Assembly (NCBI RefSeq): GCF_000497245.1
Contig: NZ_AWTC01000010.1
Coordinates: forward strand, 46,744 to 110,743
Direction: 5' to 3'
Origin: Sporolactobacillus laevolacticus DSM 442
GTDB lineage: Bacteria; Bacillota; Bacilli; Bacillales; Sporolactobacillaceae
Length of the DNA stretch: 64,000 bases
Position numbers and translations under genes: made by a program. Below, in pieces: positions 17,018 through 25,858 of this stretch (position 1 is its first letter; every line of letters begins with the position of its first letter). The notes below the pieces were generated by a model. That model ran no database searches and was not told where the DNA came from. It saw nothing but the letters and a program-made list of their open reading frames with translations.

Positions 17018-17251
17018 TTATTTGAAATAGTAGCCAATCAAGAACGCACAGGCAAAAAAGAGGATTGAGAAAAAGATGGTCAGTCTCTTGATGCCGACTT
17101 CGATCCCTCTTGCTTTCTGTTTGCTGAACAATTGTTCCGCACCGCCGGTGATCGCTTCGGATAAACCATCGCCCTGACTTCTTTGAATCAGGACAAGCGC
17201 AATAACAATTACGGCTGAAACAATCATAACAGTTAACAATAATGTATGCAT
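17018..17251 (-). CDS. secG: Preprotein translocase subunit SecG
   Basis: Small membrane subunit that associates with SecYE and assists protein export. The 77-residue product has two membrane helices flanking the conserved cytoplasmic loop GAEQLFSKQKARG (about residues 38-50). ATG at 17251 is used instead of the ATG at 17257: AGGAG is then 9 nt away, and the protein begins MHTLL, matching the MHAVL start of B. subtilis SecG. First gene of secG-est-rnr. Confidence 0.95.
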   Translation of the reverse strand: MHTLLLTVMIVSAVIVIALVLIQRSQGDGLSEAITGGAEQLFSKQKARGIEVGIKRLTIFFSILFFACAFLIGYYFK

Positions 17252-17371
17252 CGTCATGTACTCCTATCTTCGAATCAACGTTCATTCAGTCATTATTCTA
17301 AATGTACCATACGGACGTTTTAAGAGCAACAGCAGCACTAGGAATTTTCAGCGATATTGGATAAATTACCT

Positions 17372-18127
17372 TCAATCGACCGAGTTACTTAGTTGCTTTT
17401 CAGCCGCTCTGAGCCGTCTCTCTTTTCTTCGATACGTAATCGAGGCCACAGTCACACAGATTTCATACAGCAGAAGCAGTGGAATCGACATGACCGTGTC
17501 GGACACAAAATCAGGCGGTGACAGGACAACGCCGATCACGATTAAAACAAAATAAGCGATCCGACGCATTTTTCGCATTCTTACCGGAGTCAAAATTCCG
17601 AGATTGGTCAGAAAAACGACAATTACCGGCAGTTCAAAGAGAATGCCAAAAGGCAAAACGACATTGATCATAAAATGAAAATAACGATCCGTTGTGAAAA
17701 ACACATGAAACATGCCGTCATTCATATTAAGCAGAAAGTGAAGAATGTTCGGAAAGACAACCAGATAACCGAATACGATTCCCGCAATAAAAAGTAAAAA
17801 AATGGCCGGTATATAGGAAAGTGTAATTCTCCGCTCTTTTTCAGTGAGCGCCGGAGCAATGAAAAGCCAAAGCTGCCAAGCAGCAAACGGTATCGTTATC
17901 GCTATCGCGACTATACCCGCAATCAGAAAGTACACACTGACAATCTCGGTCGGTCCCAGAACGGCCAGTTTATTTTCAACGCCAAGATCACTGATTAACC
18001 AAAGATAGACCTGCTTCGTAAAAAACAGCATGATTGCAGCGCTTAAGATAAAGACAATGAAAATTAAAATTATCCGTTTTCGAAGTTCATTAAAATGCTC
18101 GATTAATGACATGCTTTTATCGGTCAT
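17372..18127 (-). CDS. tatC: Twin-arginine translocase subunit TatC
   Basis: Polytopic membrane protein (251 residues, about six helices) that recognises twin-arginine signal peptides of folded precursors. It has the N-terminal LIEHFNELRKRI motif (residues 8-19, with the conserved Glu), the periplasmic-loop proline region APALTEKE, and FELPVIVVFL later. A basic tail follows. It is the last gene of the hydrogenase operon, 13 bp after tatA. The hydrogenase small subunit encoded at the other end carries a Tat signal, so this TatAC pair is probably dedicated to hydrogenase export. Confidence 0.95.
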   Translation of the reverse strand: MTDKSMSLIEHFNELRKRIILIFIVFILSAAIMLFFTKQVYLWLISDLGVENKLAVLGPTEIVSVYFLIAGIVAIAITIPFAAWQLWLFIAPALTEKERRITLSYIPAIFLLFIAGIVFGYLVVFPNILHFLLNMNDGMFHVFFTTDRYFHFMINVVLPFGILFELPVIVVFLTNLGILTPVRMRKMRRIAYFVLIVIGVVLSPPDFVSDTVMSIPLLLLYEICVTVASITYRRKERRLRAAEKQLSNSVD

Positions 18128-18140
18128 CGATCACCAATCC

Positions 18141-18359
18141 TTATGCCTTTTTCCCGCTATCGGTTTTCTCCGTTTCTGTGATCGCCTGTTTTTGTTCTGT
18201 TTTCGTGTCATCGGTTAAATCCTGTGTTGCCTTTTTAAATTCTTTCAATGTCTTTCCGAATGCTTTTCCAATTTCAGGAAGCTTGGAAGGCCCGAAAATG
18301 ATGAGCGCAATGACAAGTATAAGAATTAATCCCGGTATACCGATTCCTGATAATCCCAT
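18141..18359 (-). CDS. tatA: Twin-arginine translocase subunit TatA
   Basis: Pore-forming Tat subunit, 72 residues. It has one N-terminal membrane helix ([17 protein letters not shown]) with the FGPxKLPE hinge and an amphipathic helix ([13 protein letters not shown]). A charged, Gln/Lys-rich tail follows. The ATG at 18359 is chosen because GAGGTG is properly spaced; a GTG nine bases upstream is weaker. It sits between hypE and tatC, which ties this translocase to export of the hydrogenase. Confidence 0.95.
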   Translation of the reverse strand: MGLSGIGIPGLILILVIALIIFGPSKLPEIGKAFGKTLKEFKKATQDLTDDTKTEQKQAITETEKTDSGKKA

Positions 18360-18481
18360 GCAAAACACCTCTTTTATTTTTTATCAAAACAAATGCTTAT
18401 CCGATAACTTCACAAAATACACTAAAGTATTCGAACCCGTCCTAGGACTCTTACTGTTCATAAGTGAAGATACAGTGGCAA

Positions 18482-19486
18482 TTAGCAAATTCTAGGTAAC
18501 ATCATACCGGACAGGCGGTGGAGGCGCCTTTTACTGCCAAGCGGCGTCTCCAGCAGTAATTGTCCGACACCTTTGCCGGTGACACGGCCGATCACTGCTG
18601 CATCTCGACCTTCGGGAAACTGATGAAGAAGCTCAAGCGTCTTTTGTCGATCCGATTCGGAGACTATAAAAAGAACTTTGCCTTCATTGGCCAAATAGAG
18701 CGGATCAAAGCCCAGTAAATCACTTGCCCCTCTGACCTGATCTCGGATTGGAAGCTTCTCCTCCTCCAATTCAATTATAGCATCAAAATCCTCGGCGAGT
18801 TCCACAAGGGTTGTCGCGACACCGCCACGCGTTGGATCACGCATCATTTTGACGTCGACACCACCTAAAATTACCGCATCAATCATGTGATTAAGTGGTG
18901 CGCAGTCACTTTCAAGATCAGTCATTAGCCCAAGCTCGCCGCGCGCAGCCAGAATGGCGATACCATGATCGCCAATCGGCCCGCTGATCAGTACAGCATC
19001 TCCCGAAGCGATCCGTGATGGATCAATGGTTGATTCCTCTCGCTGCAAGCCGATACCGGTCGTATTGATATAGAGGCCGTCAGCACCGCCTTTTTCAACA
19101 ACCTTTGTGTCACCGGCGACTACCTGAACACCGGCTTTCTCCGCTTCGACAGCAAGCGACTTCACAACTTTTCTGAGATCAGCAAGCGGAAAACCTTCTT
19201 CAATAATGAATCCTACTGTGAGGCAATAGGGAACAGCACCTGCAACGCTCAGATCGTTGATGGTTCCGGATACAGCGATCTTTCCAATATCGCCACCGGG
19301 GAAAAATAGTGGATTGACAACAAAACTGTCTGTTGTCACCGCTATTTTGCCGGAAGACAGAGAAAGGAAGGTGGCATCAAAGCGTGACTCGCTCTGATTA
19401 CCAAAGGCTGATACAAAAATCTGTTGGATGAGTTTATGAGCGAGTTCCCCACCATCTCCGTGCGCGAGTGTTACTTTTCGATCCAT
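18482..19486 (-). CDS. hypE: Hydrogenase maturation protein HypE
   Basis: Dehydrates the thiocarbamoyl group that HypF places on its C-terminal cysteine, making the cyanide ligands of the [NiFe] site. The 334-residue protein has the N-terminal HGDGG motif, central MRDPTRGGVATTL and the essential C-terminal PRIC end, with Cys as last residue. The family is related to the AIR synthetase/ThiL ATPases. ATG at 19486 follows GGAAGG. It is the last hyp gene before tatA, 3 bp after hypD. Confidence 0.97.
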   Translation of the reverse strand: MDRKVTLAHGDGGELAHKLIQQIFVSAFGNQSESRFDATFLSLSSGKIAVTTDSFVVNPLFFPGGDIGKIAVSGTINDLSVAGAVPYCLTVGFIIEEGFPLADLRKVVKSLAVEAEKAGVQVVAGDTKVVEKGGADGLYINTTGIGLQREESTIDPSRIASGDAVLISGPIGDHGIAILAARGELGLMTDLESDCAPLNHMIDAVILGGVDVKMMRDPTRGGVATTLVELAEDFDAIIELEEEKLPIRDQVRGASDLLGFDPLYLANEGKVLFIVSESDRQKTLELLHQFPEGRDAAVIGRVTGKGVGQLLLETPLGSKRRLHRLSGMMLPRIC

Positions 19487-19489
19487 CGG

Positions 19490-20599
19490 TCATCCTTCCT
19501 TTCTCATGTAAGCGTAATAAGCGGAACAACTGCCCTCATCTGAAACCATGCATGGGCCAACCGGGTGGATTGGCGTACACGCTTTTCCAAACAGAATGCA
19601 CTCATCCGGAGTTGCTAGACCGCAGATCATGTCACCGCAACGGCAAAGCGTTTTCTTTGGCTCGCCTACTGTGACATTAAATTTTTTCTTCGCATTTAAA
19701 TGACTGTACTGGTCACGAATGTCCAGCCCGCTCTGAGGAATCATCCCCATGCCTCGCCACGTCTCATCACAAGGTGTGAAGAACTCGTTCATGATTTTTT
19801 GCGCAATGGGATTTCCGTCTGGCCGGACAACACTTTTATAATTATTGAGAATTGCCGGTTGATCATTAAGTACCATCTGCAAGAGCTTATAAATTCCGCT
19901 CAGCATTTCAACAGTTTCAAAACCAGTAATCACGCCTGGCATATGGAATTCATCGGCTAAAAATTGATAAGCCTGCTCACCGAGCACAATCGAAACATGA
20001 CCAGGAAGCAAAAACCCGTGAATCTTGACCTTTTTGACGGAGAGCAATGTGCGCAATACCGGCTGAACGAGTTTCGTCGTTGCCCACATTGAAAAATTTT
20101 CAACTTGCTTGAGTTCGGCGAGCTGAAGTGCTGCGGCCAGCACCGGTACAGTCGTCTCAAAGCCGACACCGAGAAAAACAACCTCGCGATCCGGATTTTC
20201 TTGAGCGATACGCACCGCGTCAAGTGGCGAATACACAATTCGGACATCACGCCCCTCCGTTTTCGCGCTCAGTAAGCTCCTTTTTGATCCAGGCACACGC
20301 ATCATATCGCCGAAGGTGCAGACAATTCGATTCTGTGCCTCAGCAACTTCGATCATCGCGTCGATTTGTTTCTGATCGGTGACGCATACCGGGCAGCCCG
20401 GTCCTGACAATAATCGGACGTGGTCTTGCAGAATCAGTTTGATCCCTGATCGTGCCAGCGCCATTGTGTGCGAACCGCACACCTCCATGAACGCCGGTGT
20501 AACACCCGTTTTTTCTTTGCATCGATCCGCAAGTTTTATCACTTTTTGAGCAAGTTCTCGGGCTACAGCTGAATCCTTCGGTTCAAATAATGTCCGCAC
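19490..20599 (-). CDS. hypD: Hydrogenase maturation protein HypD
   Basis: Iron-sulfur protein that, with HypC, forms the scaffold for assembling the Fe(CN)2CO unit. The 369 residues show the conserved EVCGSHTMA (about 38-46), GPGCPVCVT (67-75), GFETT and PGHVS motifs. The C-terminal cluster-binding cysteines are CRCGDMICG and GPCMVSDEGSC. The start is read as GTG at 20599, which gives the standard HypD length and has GGAG 10 nt upstream. It overlaps the 3' end of hypC by 17 bp. Confidence 0.96.
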   Translation of the reverse strand: MRTLFEPKDSAVARELAQKVIKLADRCKEKTGVTPAFMEVCGSHTMALARSGIKLILQDHVRLLSGPGCPVCVTDQKQIDAMIEVAEAQNRIVCTFGDMMRVPGSKRSLLSAKTEGRDVRIVYSPLDAVRIAQENPDREVVFLGVGFETTVPVLAAALQLAELKQVENFSMWATTKLVQPVLRTLLSVKKVKIHGFLLPGHVSIVLGEQAYQFLADEFHMPGVITGFETVEMLSGIYKLLQMVLNDQPAILNNYKSVVRPDGNPIAQKIMNEFFTPCDETWRGMGMIPQSGLDIRDQYSHLNAKKKFNVTVGEPKKTLCRCGDMICGLATPDECILFGKACTPIHPVGPCMVSDEGSCSAYYAYMRKEG

Positions 20600-20807
20600 G
20601 GGCCATCTTCTCCCATTCTTCGATACTCGCTTGAGCGAATGTCTGATCAATAATGGACATGCCTTGCCCGGCGTGAACAATCACATATTCGCCGATCTCT
20701 ACATCGGGTACAAATAAAATACCAACTTCCATTTTTGTACCGAGCACATCCACAAGTGCTGTAAATTCGTTCTTTTCAATGACTTTTGCGGGAACACCTA
20801 CACACAT
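20583..20807 (-). CDS. hypC: Hydrogenase maturation chaperone HypC
   Basis: Small chaperone (74 residues) that carries the Fe(CN)2CO precursor with HypD and hands it to the large subunit. The start is set at ATG 20807 so that the protein begins MCVGVPAKV. The second-position Cys is essential in this family, and longer starts would bury it. GGAGG is 9 nt upstream. The VHAGQGMSIID segment is also typical. It lies between hypF and hypD, overlapping hypD. Confidence 0.96.
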   Translation of the reverse strand: MCVGVPAKVIEKNEFTALVDVLGTKMEVGILFVPDVEIGEYVIVHAGQGMSIIDQTFAQASIEEWEKMARADII

Positions 20808-20831
20808 TCTGCTCATCCTCCCCAAAATTCC

Positions 20832-23162
20832 TTATTTTTCAAAGTTTGCACATCCATTATGTAAAACTCCGGCTCCGGATTTTATCCATTGAGCCGCAAT
20901 GATGATCTGTCCAAGACTGAGCCCACCATCGCCACTTGGGAGAAGGTGATGCGTGTATACCGTAAATCCATGGTCTACCAATCTGTCATAGAGTCTCGAT
21001 GATAGATAAGGATTGTTAATACTTCCTCCCGATAAGACGATCCTCCGCTTACTTTTCGGGTATTGAGCAGCCGCCAGATCAGCCATCCGGGCGAGCGCCG
21101 ATACAAGGGTTTCATGAAAACGGCGGATCAGTAGTTCCGACGGCAATCCGGACAGACGATCTTCAGCAATCTGCTTCAGCATTACGGAAAAATCTGCTTC
21201 CTCAAGCTTCTCTTTTTTCCGAATTTCATAAGGGTAAGCCGCTACCGGCTTACCACACGGATCCATCGCTTCTGAAAGACGTACCGCCGCTTCACCATCA
21301 TAAGTGGATACACGGCATAGCCCAAGTATCGCACTGATCGCGTCAAACAGCCTGCCGCAAGTGCCTGCAAGTGGGCTGTTGATTTGCTTCTCTGCCATAC
21401 GAAAGATTATAGGCAGCGCTTCTCTCTTTTCTGGAAATAACTGTTCCGCAAGTTTCTCACCAGAGTCGCCAAGCAAAGCGACCAGCATTGCCGCAGCATT
21501 TCGCCATGGCTCACGCACGGCACGGTCTCCACCAGGAAGCGGCGTATAGCGAAGATGTCCCAGTCGCCGACATTGTCCGGCATTTCCATAAAGCACTTCA
21601 AAACCCCAGATTGCACCATCTGTTCCATATCCGGTACCATCCAGAATAATGCCAAGGCATGGCTCACTCAGTCCATTCTCTGCCATACATGAAACCATAT
21701 GGGCATGATGGTGCTGCACCTGTACCATAGGAAGCGGCCATTTACCGGTAATTTCTCGATAACTGTAAAGAGGATGAGTATCAAGCGCGATGGTTTGAAA
21801 AGTTACACCCATCCATTTCAATAAATGACTTAATGTCTTCTCATAGTGATCGAGGCTTCGCACATCCGAGAGATCCCCAAGATGTGGCCCTACGAAAATC
21901 TGATGATTTCTACCGAGCGAAAATGTATTTTTCAGCTGCCCGCCGAGCGCGACGATTCCGTCCACATTTTCCAATGATTGAATGGGATCGGGTACATAGC
22001 CGCGGGCACGCCTGAGAAATAAAGGGGCATGACTGCTCACCCGAACAACAGAATCATCGATTGGATTAACAATTTCCCGATTATGCGTAAGCACTAAATC
22101 TGCGATACCCGACAGATAATCAACAGCCTGCTGATCTTTATAGAGCATCGGTAATCCGGATGGATTCGCACTCGTCATCACAAGATAGGAATAGGCACCA
22201 TCATCAAATAAGAGATGATGTAATGGTAAATACGGAAGCATCGCGCCAATAGTCTGCATCCCAGGCGCAATCAGCTCAGGTAAATACTCGGAAAAAGCGG
22301 CACTTTTATTCAGCAAGACAATCGGTGCAGCAGGCGAAGTAAGCAGTGCCTCCTCTTCACGTGAAAGGACTGCGATTCGCCGAACATGCTCAAGTGGAGC
22401 CATGATCGCGAGCGGTTTGCTAGGCCGCTGTTTTCGCGCACGCAACCGTTCTACGGACTGAAGATTGGATGCATCACAGGCGAGGTGATATCCGCCAATG
22501 CCTTTTACTGCCACAATTTTCCCCGCTTCGAGCGCTTGCACGGCAAGAATCAATGCCTCTTCGCCTTTAGCTGTCGTTTGTCCATTCATTGAAAGCAGGG
22601 ACAATTCAGGTCCGCATGAGGCACAGGCAGTCGGCTGGGCATGGTGACGCCTGTTCATCGGGTTTGTATACTCGTTCCGACAACGGGAGCACATCTGAAA
22701 TTGCTTCATTGATGTAAACGGCCGATCATAGGGCAAACCTTCAATAATCGTGTAACGCGGCCCGCATTGTGTACAATTTATAAATGGGTACCGGTATCTC
22801 GGGTTATGCGGATCTCGCATTTCATCAAGGCAATCATCACAGACTGCTGCATCAACCGGAATCACGAGTGCTGATTTTCCGTCCCGGTCGCTTTCGATAA
22901 TGCGAAATCCAGTTCTCTGGTTCACCGCAACAGATTTGCTGGAGATATAATCAATCCGTGCCAGGCGTGGCTTCTCAGTGGATAGACGCGCAATTGCCTT
23001 TTCAATCGCTGCATTTTCTCCTTCCCAAACAATGTGGACACCATCCATATTGTTCTGCACTGTTCCGCTCAGTCCAAGCTGCTTCGACAGCTGATAGACA
23101 TACGGGCGAAACCCGACGCCTTGCACACGTCCGCGGACAATGACGCTTACTGCTTTACGCAC
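20832..23162 (-). CDS. hypF: Carbamoyltransferase HypF
   Basis: Makes the cyanide precursor by carbamoylating HypE from carbamoyl phosphate and ATP. The roughly 776-residue protein has an N-terminal acylphosphatase domain (RGRVQGVGFRPYVY), two zinc-finger pairs (CDDCLDEM...CTQCG and CSRCRNEY...CASCG), a YrdC-like domain (KGIGGYHLACDA) and a Kae1-like C-terminal domain (HHHAHMVSCMAENG; GIILDGTGYGTDG). The start is uncertain. GTG at 23162 gives a normal N-terminus and overlaps the end of hypB by 16 bp; a TTG at 23186 is also open. Confidence 0.95.
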   Translation of the reverse strand: MRKAVSVIVRGRVQGVGFRPYVYQLSKQLGLSGTVQNNMDGVHIVWEGENAAIEKAIARLSTEKPRLARIDYISSKSVAVNQRTGFRIIESDRDGKSALVIPVDAAVCDDCLDEMRDPHNPRYRYPFINCTQCGPRYTIIEGLPYDRPFTSMKQFQMCSRCRNEYTNPMNRRHHAQPTACASCGPELSLLSMNGQTTAKGEEALILAVQALEAGKIVAVKGIGGYHLACDASNLQSVERLRARKQRPSKPLAIMAPLEHVRRIAVLSREEEALLTSPAAPIVLLNKSAAFSEYLPELIAPGMQTIGAMLPYLPLHHLLFDDGAYSYLVMTSANPSGLPMLYKDQQAVDYLSGIADLVLTHNREIVNPIDDSVVRVSSHAPLFLRRARGYVPDPIQSLENVDGIVALGGQLKNTFSLGRNHQIFVGPHLGDLSDVRSLDHYEKTLSHLLKWMGVTFQTIALDTHPLYSYREITGKWPLPMVQVQHHHAHMVSCMAENGLSEPCLGIILDGTGYGTDGAIWGFEVLYGNAGQCRRLGHLRYTPLPGGDRAVREPWRNAAAMLVALLGDSGEKLAEQLFPEKREALPIIFRMAEKQINSPLAGTCGRLFDAISAILGLCRVSTYDGEAAVRLSEAMDPCGKPVAAYPYEIRKKEKLEEADFSVMLKQIAEDRLSGLPSELLIRRFHETLVSALARMADLAAAQYPKSKRRIVLSGGSINNPYLSSRLYDRLVDHGFTVYTHHLLPSGDGGLSLGQIIIAAQWIKSGAGVLHNGCANFEK

Positions 23163-23806
23163 GCCTGATACGCATCCTTGATCCAATTAAGCCACGTTTC
23201 GAACCCTTCTCCTGTCTTGGCGGAAACGGGTAAGAGGCGTGACTTTGGATTAATGCCCGACAAATCTTTTTCTGCCTTGTCCATATCGAAGGCCACATAT
23301 GGAATTAGATCAATTTTATTAATAAGCGCGAGCTCCGTCACATGAAACATGAGCGGATACTTAGGAATTTTATCGTTTCCTTCAGGCGTACTGAGCACAA
23401 CAACACGGTGATTCTGCCCGAGATCGAATTCAGATGGGCAAACGAGATTGCCGACATTCTCAATGAACAGAATATCTACCGTGTCCAAATCAATTTCCGG
23501 AAGCACTTTGGCAACCATGCGGGGATCAAGATGACACTCACCTTCCGTCGCAATTTGAACAGCCGGCGCGCCTAGGGCACGAATCCTATCTGCGTCGCGT
23601 TCCGTTGCAATATCGCCTTCAATAACTGCCATCCTGAATTCGCCGCTAAGCGCGCCGATCGTCTTTTCTAAAATCGTTGTTTTTCCGGCTCCCGGGGAAC
23701 TCATTAAGTTGATAACCAGCGTTTGCGTTTTATTGAATAGATCGCGATTGAAAGCTGCTGCTTCATCATTGTTCTCCATTACATTTCGATTCAAGGTTAC
23801 TTTCAT
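23147..23806 (-). CDS. hypB: Hydrogenase nickel incorporation GTPase HypB
   Basis: GTPase that works with HypA to deliver nickel to the hydrogenase large subunit. The 219-residue protein has the P-loop SSPGAGKTT, VIEGDIAT and ENVGNLVCP (with a Cys of the metal site), plus the base-recognition NKIDL motif. CHLDPRM supplies the conserved interface Cys/His. There is no histidine-rich nickel-storage stretch at the N-terminus. ATG at 23806 follows AAGGGAG; it is 4 bp after hypA and overlaps hypF. Confidence 0.96.
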   Translation of the reverse strand: MKVTLNRNVMENNDEAAAFNRDLFNKTQTLVINLMSSPGAGKTTILEKTIGALSGEFRMAVIEGDIATERDADRIRALGAPAVQIATEGECHLDPRMVAKVLPEIDLDTVDILFIENVGNLVCPSEFDLGQNHRVVVLSTPEGNDKIPKYPLMFHVTELALINKIDLIPYVAFDMDKAEKDLSGINPKSRLLPVSAKTGEGFETWLNWIKDAYQACVKQ

Positions 23807-23810
23807 GCGC

Positions 23811-24164
23811 TCAACTCCCTTCATATGATTCTATTTTAAAGGTTTCACCTGATAGAAGCACTCCAAAAGGCATCCCGCATTCTGGGCAAATGGCGAGATA
23901 TTGGGTCGGCTCGTACTCAATTTCACAGACGGTGCACTTAGCACGCCCCCTCTCCCTGATCAGATCAAGTCGCGTTTGAGCACTGAGTAACGGAGACTCT
24001 CCGGACCTTTTGATCGCCTCAAAAGCAAATTGAAGCGCGTCAGGCAGCACATTGCTCAAATCACCTACTATTAAAGTGACACTGTCAATATTCCTGAACC
24101 CATGCTTTTCGGCATCTTCGGAAACAATCTGAATCGCGTCCTCCATTAAGCCCATTTCATGCAT
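23811..24164 (-). CDS. hypA: Hydrogenase nickel incorporation protein HypA
   Basis: Zinc-containing nickel chaperone of 117 residues. The start at ATG 24164 gives the invariant MHEMGLMEDA N-terminus, whose His2 and Glu3 bind nickel. GGGAG lies 9 nt before. A zinc site is formed by CTVC and CPEC near the C-terminus. It overlaps the preceding small cysteine-rich gene by 8 bp and is followed after 4 bp by hypB. Confidence 0.96.
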   Translation of the reverse strand: MHEMGLMEDAIQIVSEDAEKHGFRNIDSVTLIVGDLSNVLPDALQFAFEAIKRSGESPLLSAQTRLDLIRERGRAKCTVCEIEYEPTQYLAICPECGMPFGVLLSGETFKIESYEGS

Positions 24165-24585
24165 GAAAAGCAGCTCCCTGTGCAGGCAGCGCGATCTGCC
24201 AGCCACCTGTGTCCTTTTTTACAGTGTAGTGCTTAAGATTCAATGTTCCTTCTTGATGGCGTAAGGAATAGGATCGGCCGCATTCCGGACACCTCAGCTC
24301 TTCCTGATATGAAATCCAGTGCGCCAGTTCATGACAATCAAGACATGTTTTCGAGCACGCCAAGATGTGTTCTTTCTCTGTGAAGAAACTGATCAAAATC
24401 CCATTCACCAACTGCTCATCATAGCCTTTGGATAGCTCACCGAGCGTGAACCAGCTCACCCCGGTGATCAGATCAGTTGCACGGTCAATCTTATCAAGTT
24501 TTTCCTCGATGTATGGTCCGGCAATTTGCTTGCCAACGTCAGCCAAATCATGAATCATTTCTTTCAAAAACGAACGGCGATCCAT
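24157..24585 (-). CDS. Uncharacterised cysteine-rich hydrogenase-operon protein (zinc-ribbon or Rieske-like)
   Basis: Not recognised with confidence. The 142-residue protein begins MDRRSFLKEM, then has a helical, charged N-terminal half. The C-terminal half holds CLDCHELAHW followed after about 10 residues by LRCPECGRSYSL and a beta-rich end (LKHYTVKKDTGGWQIALP). The two Cys pairs plus His could bind zinc or an iron-sulfur cluster; the ending resembles the last strands of a Rieske fold. The DRRSFLK start looks like a Tat motif but lacks a hydrophobic core. ATG at 24585 overlaps the stop of the cytochrome-protease fusion by 1 nt. Its fixed place between structural and hyp genes suggests an assembly or electron-transfer role. 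Confidence 0.7.
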   Translation of the reverse strand: MDRRSFLKEMIHDLADVGKQIAGPYIEEKLDKIDRATDLITGVSWFTLGELSKGYDEQLVNGILISFFTEKEHILACSKTCLDCHELAHWISYQEELRCPECGRSYSLRHQEGTLNLKHYTVKKDTGGWQIALPAQGAAFHA

Positions 24586-25841
24586 CAGTTTGACCGCCAA
24601 TCATTGATCTGCTGCTTGACCTTATTCGTCAAAATGGCAATTGACGCTCTGGCTGTATCTGTCAGTTCAGTTCCGAGTTCAAGTGAAGCAGGCTGGATGC
24701 CAAACAGCACCATTTTTTTAGGTACACGCTCTCTCAATTGCGCAGCCGATACGACTTCTTGAAACCCAATCTGATGTACCGACATTTTTATCCCGTTAAA
24801 AGAAGGAATCTGTGCCTTCTCGAGCTTGATAATCGTGCCCGGTTTCACATTTGCATTAATTGCGTCAAGAACAATCAAGGCTTGCGTATTTTCCACAGGG
24901 CCAAGCAGCTGCATCCCTTCCGTAGATCCGTCAACAAATTCAAGGTTTGGAACATCGGCAAGCGCCTTTTCCAATAACGGTAGAGCGTACACGCCAACAC
25001 CTTCATCAGAATAGAGCGTGTTGCCAATACCCAAAATTGTAATTTTCTCGGGAATTTCATGAGCTGCTTCTTCGGCACGATGCTCCGGTTCAAATTTATA
25101 GCCGGTAAAAATCGACGACATCGTCCCGTTCTTTGCCATCCAATCTTCGCGATATGCCATATACACATGAATCACAATGAATACCATAAATGCCCACGCC
25201 ACCAAGTGATGCCATGAACGGACCGTGAAGTCTGACCCGCCAAAAATGAAGGGTACCCAGGCAAACATTTTTCCATAGATCGTGTCCGGCTGCGGCTGAA
25301 ACAGCAAATAGTACCCAGTCAGCACCATAATCACCGATCCCAAGCCGATAAAAATCCAATAGCTGAGCTGTGCCAGCGGGTTATGACCGATGTAATGCGG
25401 TTTATGATTGGGCAGAAAAAGATAGCCTTTAAGTGTCTCAATCAGCCCAAGCCAGAAACTAACTTGCAAGATTTGCGATTTGGCATAATGGTTGCCTTTC
25501 CACGTCCAATATGCGCGAAAAATTAGATTGGCCGTAAAAATAAACGCAGTGAAAAAGTGGATGTCACGCACCCAGCCCATGAAAAAGTCATAATAAGCTT
25601 CACCATTGTTTGCTGGTGTGATAAACGGATGCCCGATATAAATTCCGGTCACCATCAGCACCATGATACATGCAGCATTCACCCAGTGAAAGATGCGAAT
25701 TGGAAGCTCCCAGACATAGATCGATTGCTTTTCACGAGCTTTTACTGCCTGCACATCCGCTTGTTCGGTTTGCTGATTCTTCAGTGCACCTTCTCTTAAT
25801 CTTTGGCGGATCGCCGGCTTCACCCCTGTTAGCATTTTCAT
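24585..25841 (-). CDS. Fusion of hydrogenase cytochrome b subunit and maturation endopeptidase (HyaC-HyaD type)
   Basis: Two proteins in one chain of about 418 residues. Residues about 40-235 form a four-to-five helix cytochrome b of the Ni/Fe-hydrogenase type, with candidate haem ligands in RIFHWVN, RDIHFFTA and WHHLVAWAF...IHVYMAYR. It passes electrons from the small subunit to quinone. From about residue 265 (nucleotide 25046 downward) a HyaD/HybD/HycI peptidase begins with ILGIGNTLYSDEGVG. The three nickel-sensing residues are present: Glu in DEG, Asp in VLDAIN and His in SVHQIG. This peptidase trims the large-subunit C-terminus. The ATG at 25841 follows GAGGAGGGG. No stop or frameshift separates the halves. 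Confidence 0.9.
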   Translation of the reverse strand: MKMLTGVKPAIRQRLREGALKNQQTEQADVQAVKAREKQSIYVWELPIRIFHWVNAACIMVLMVTGIYIGHPFITPANNGEAYYDFFMGWVRDIHFFTAFIFTANLIFRAYWTWKGNHYAKSQILQVSFWLGLIETLKGYLFLPNHKPHYIGHNPLAQLSYWIFIGLGSVIMVLTGYYLLFQPQPDTIYGKMFAWVPFIFGGSDFTVRSWHHLVAWAFMVFIVIHVYMAYREDWMAKNGTMSSIFTGYKFEPEHRAEEAAHEIPEKITILGIGNTLYSDEGVGVYALPLLEKALADVPNLEFVDGSTEGMQLLGPVENTQALIVLDAINANVKPGTIIKLEKAQIPSFNGIKMSVHQIGFQEVVSAAQLRERVPKKMVLFGIQPASLELGTELTDTARASIAILTNKVKQQINDWRSN

Positions 25842-25858
25842 CGTTTTCCCCTCCTCGC

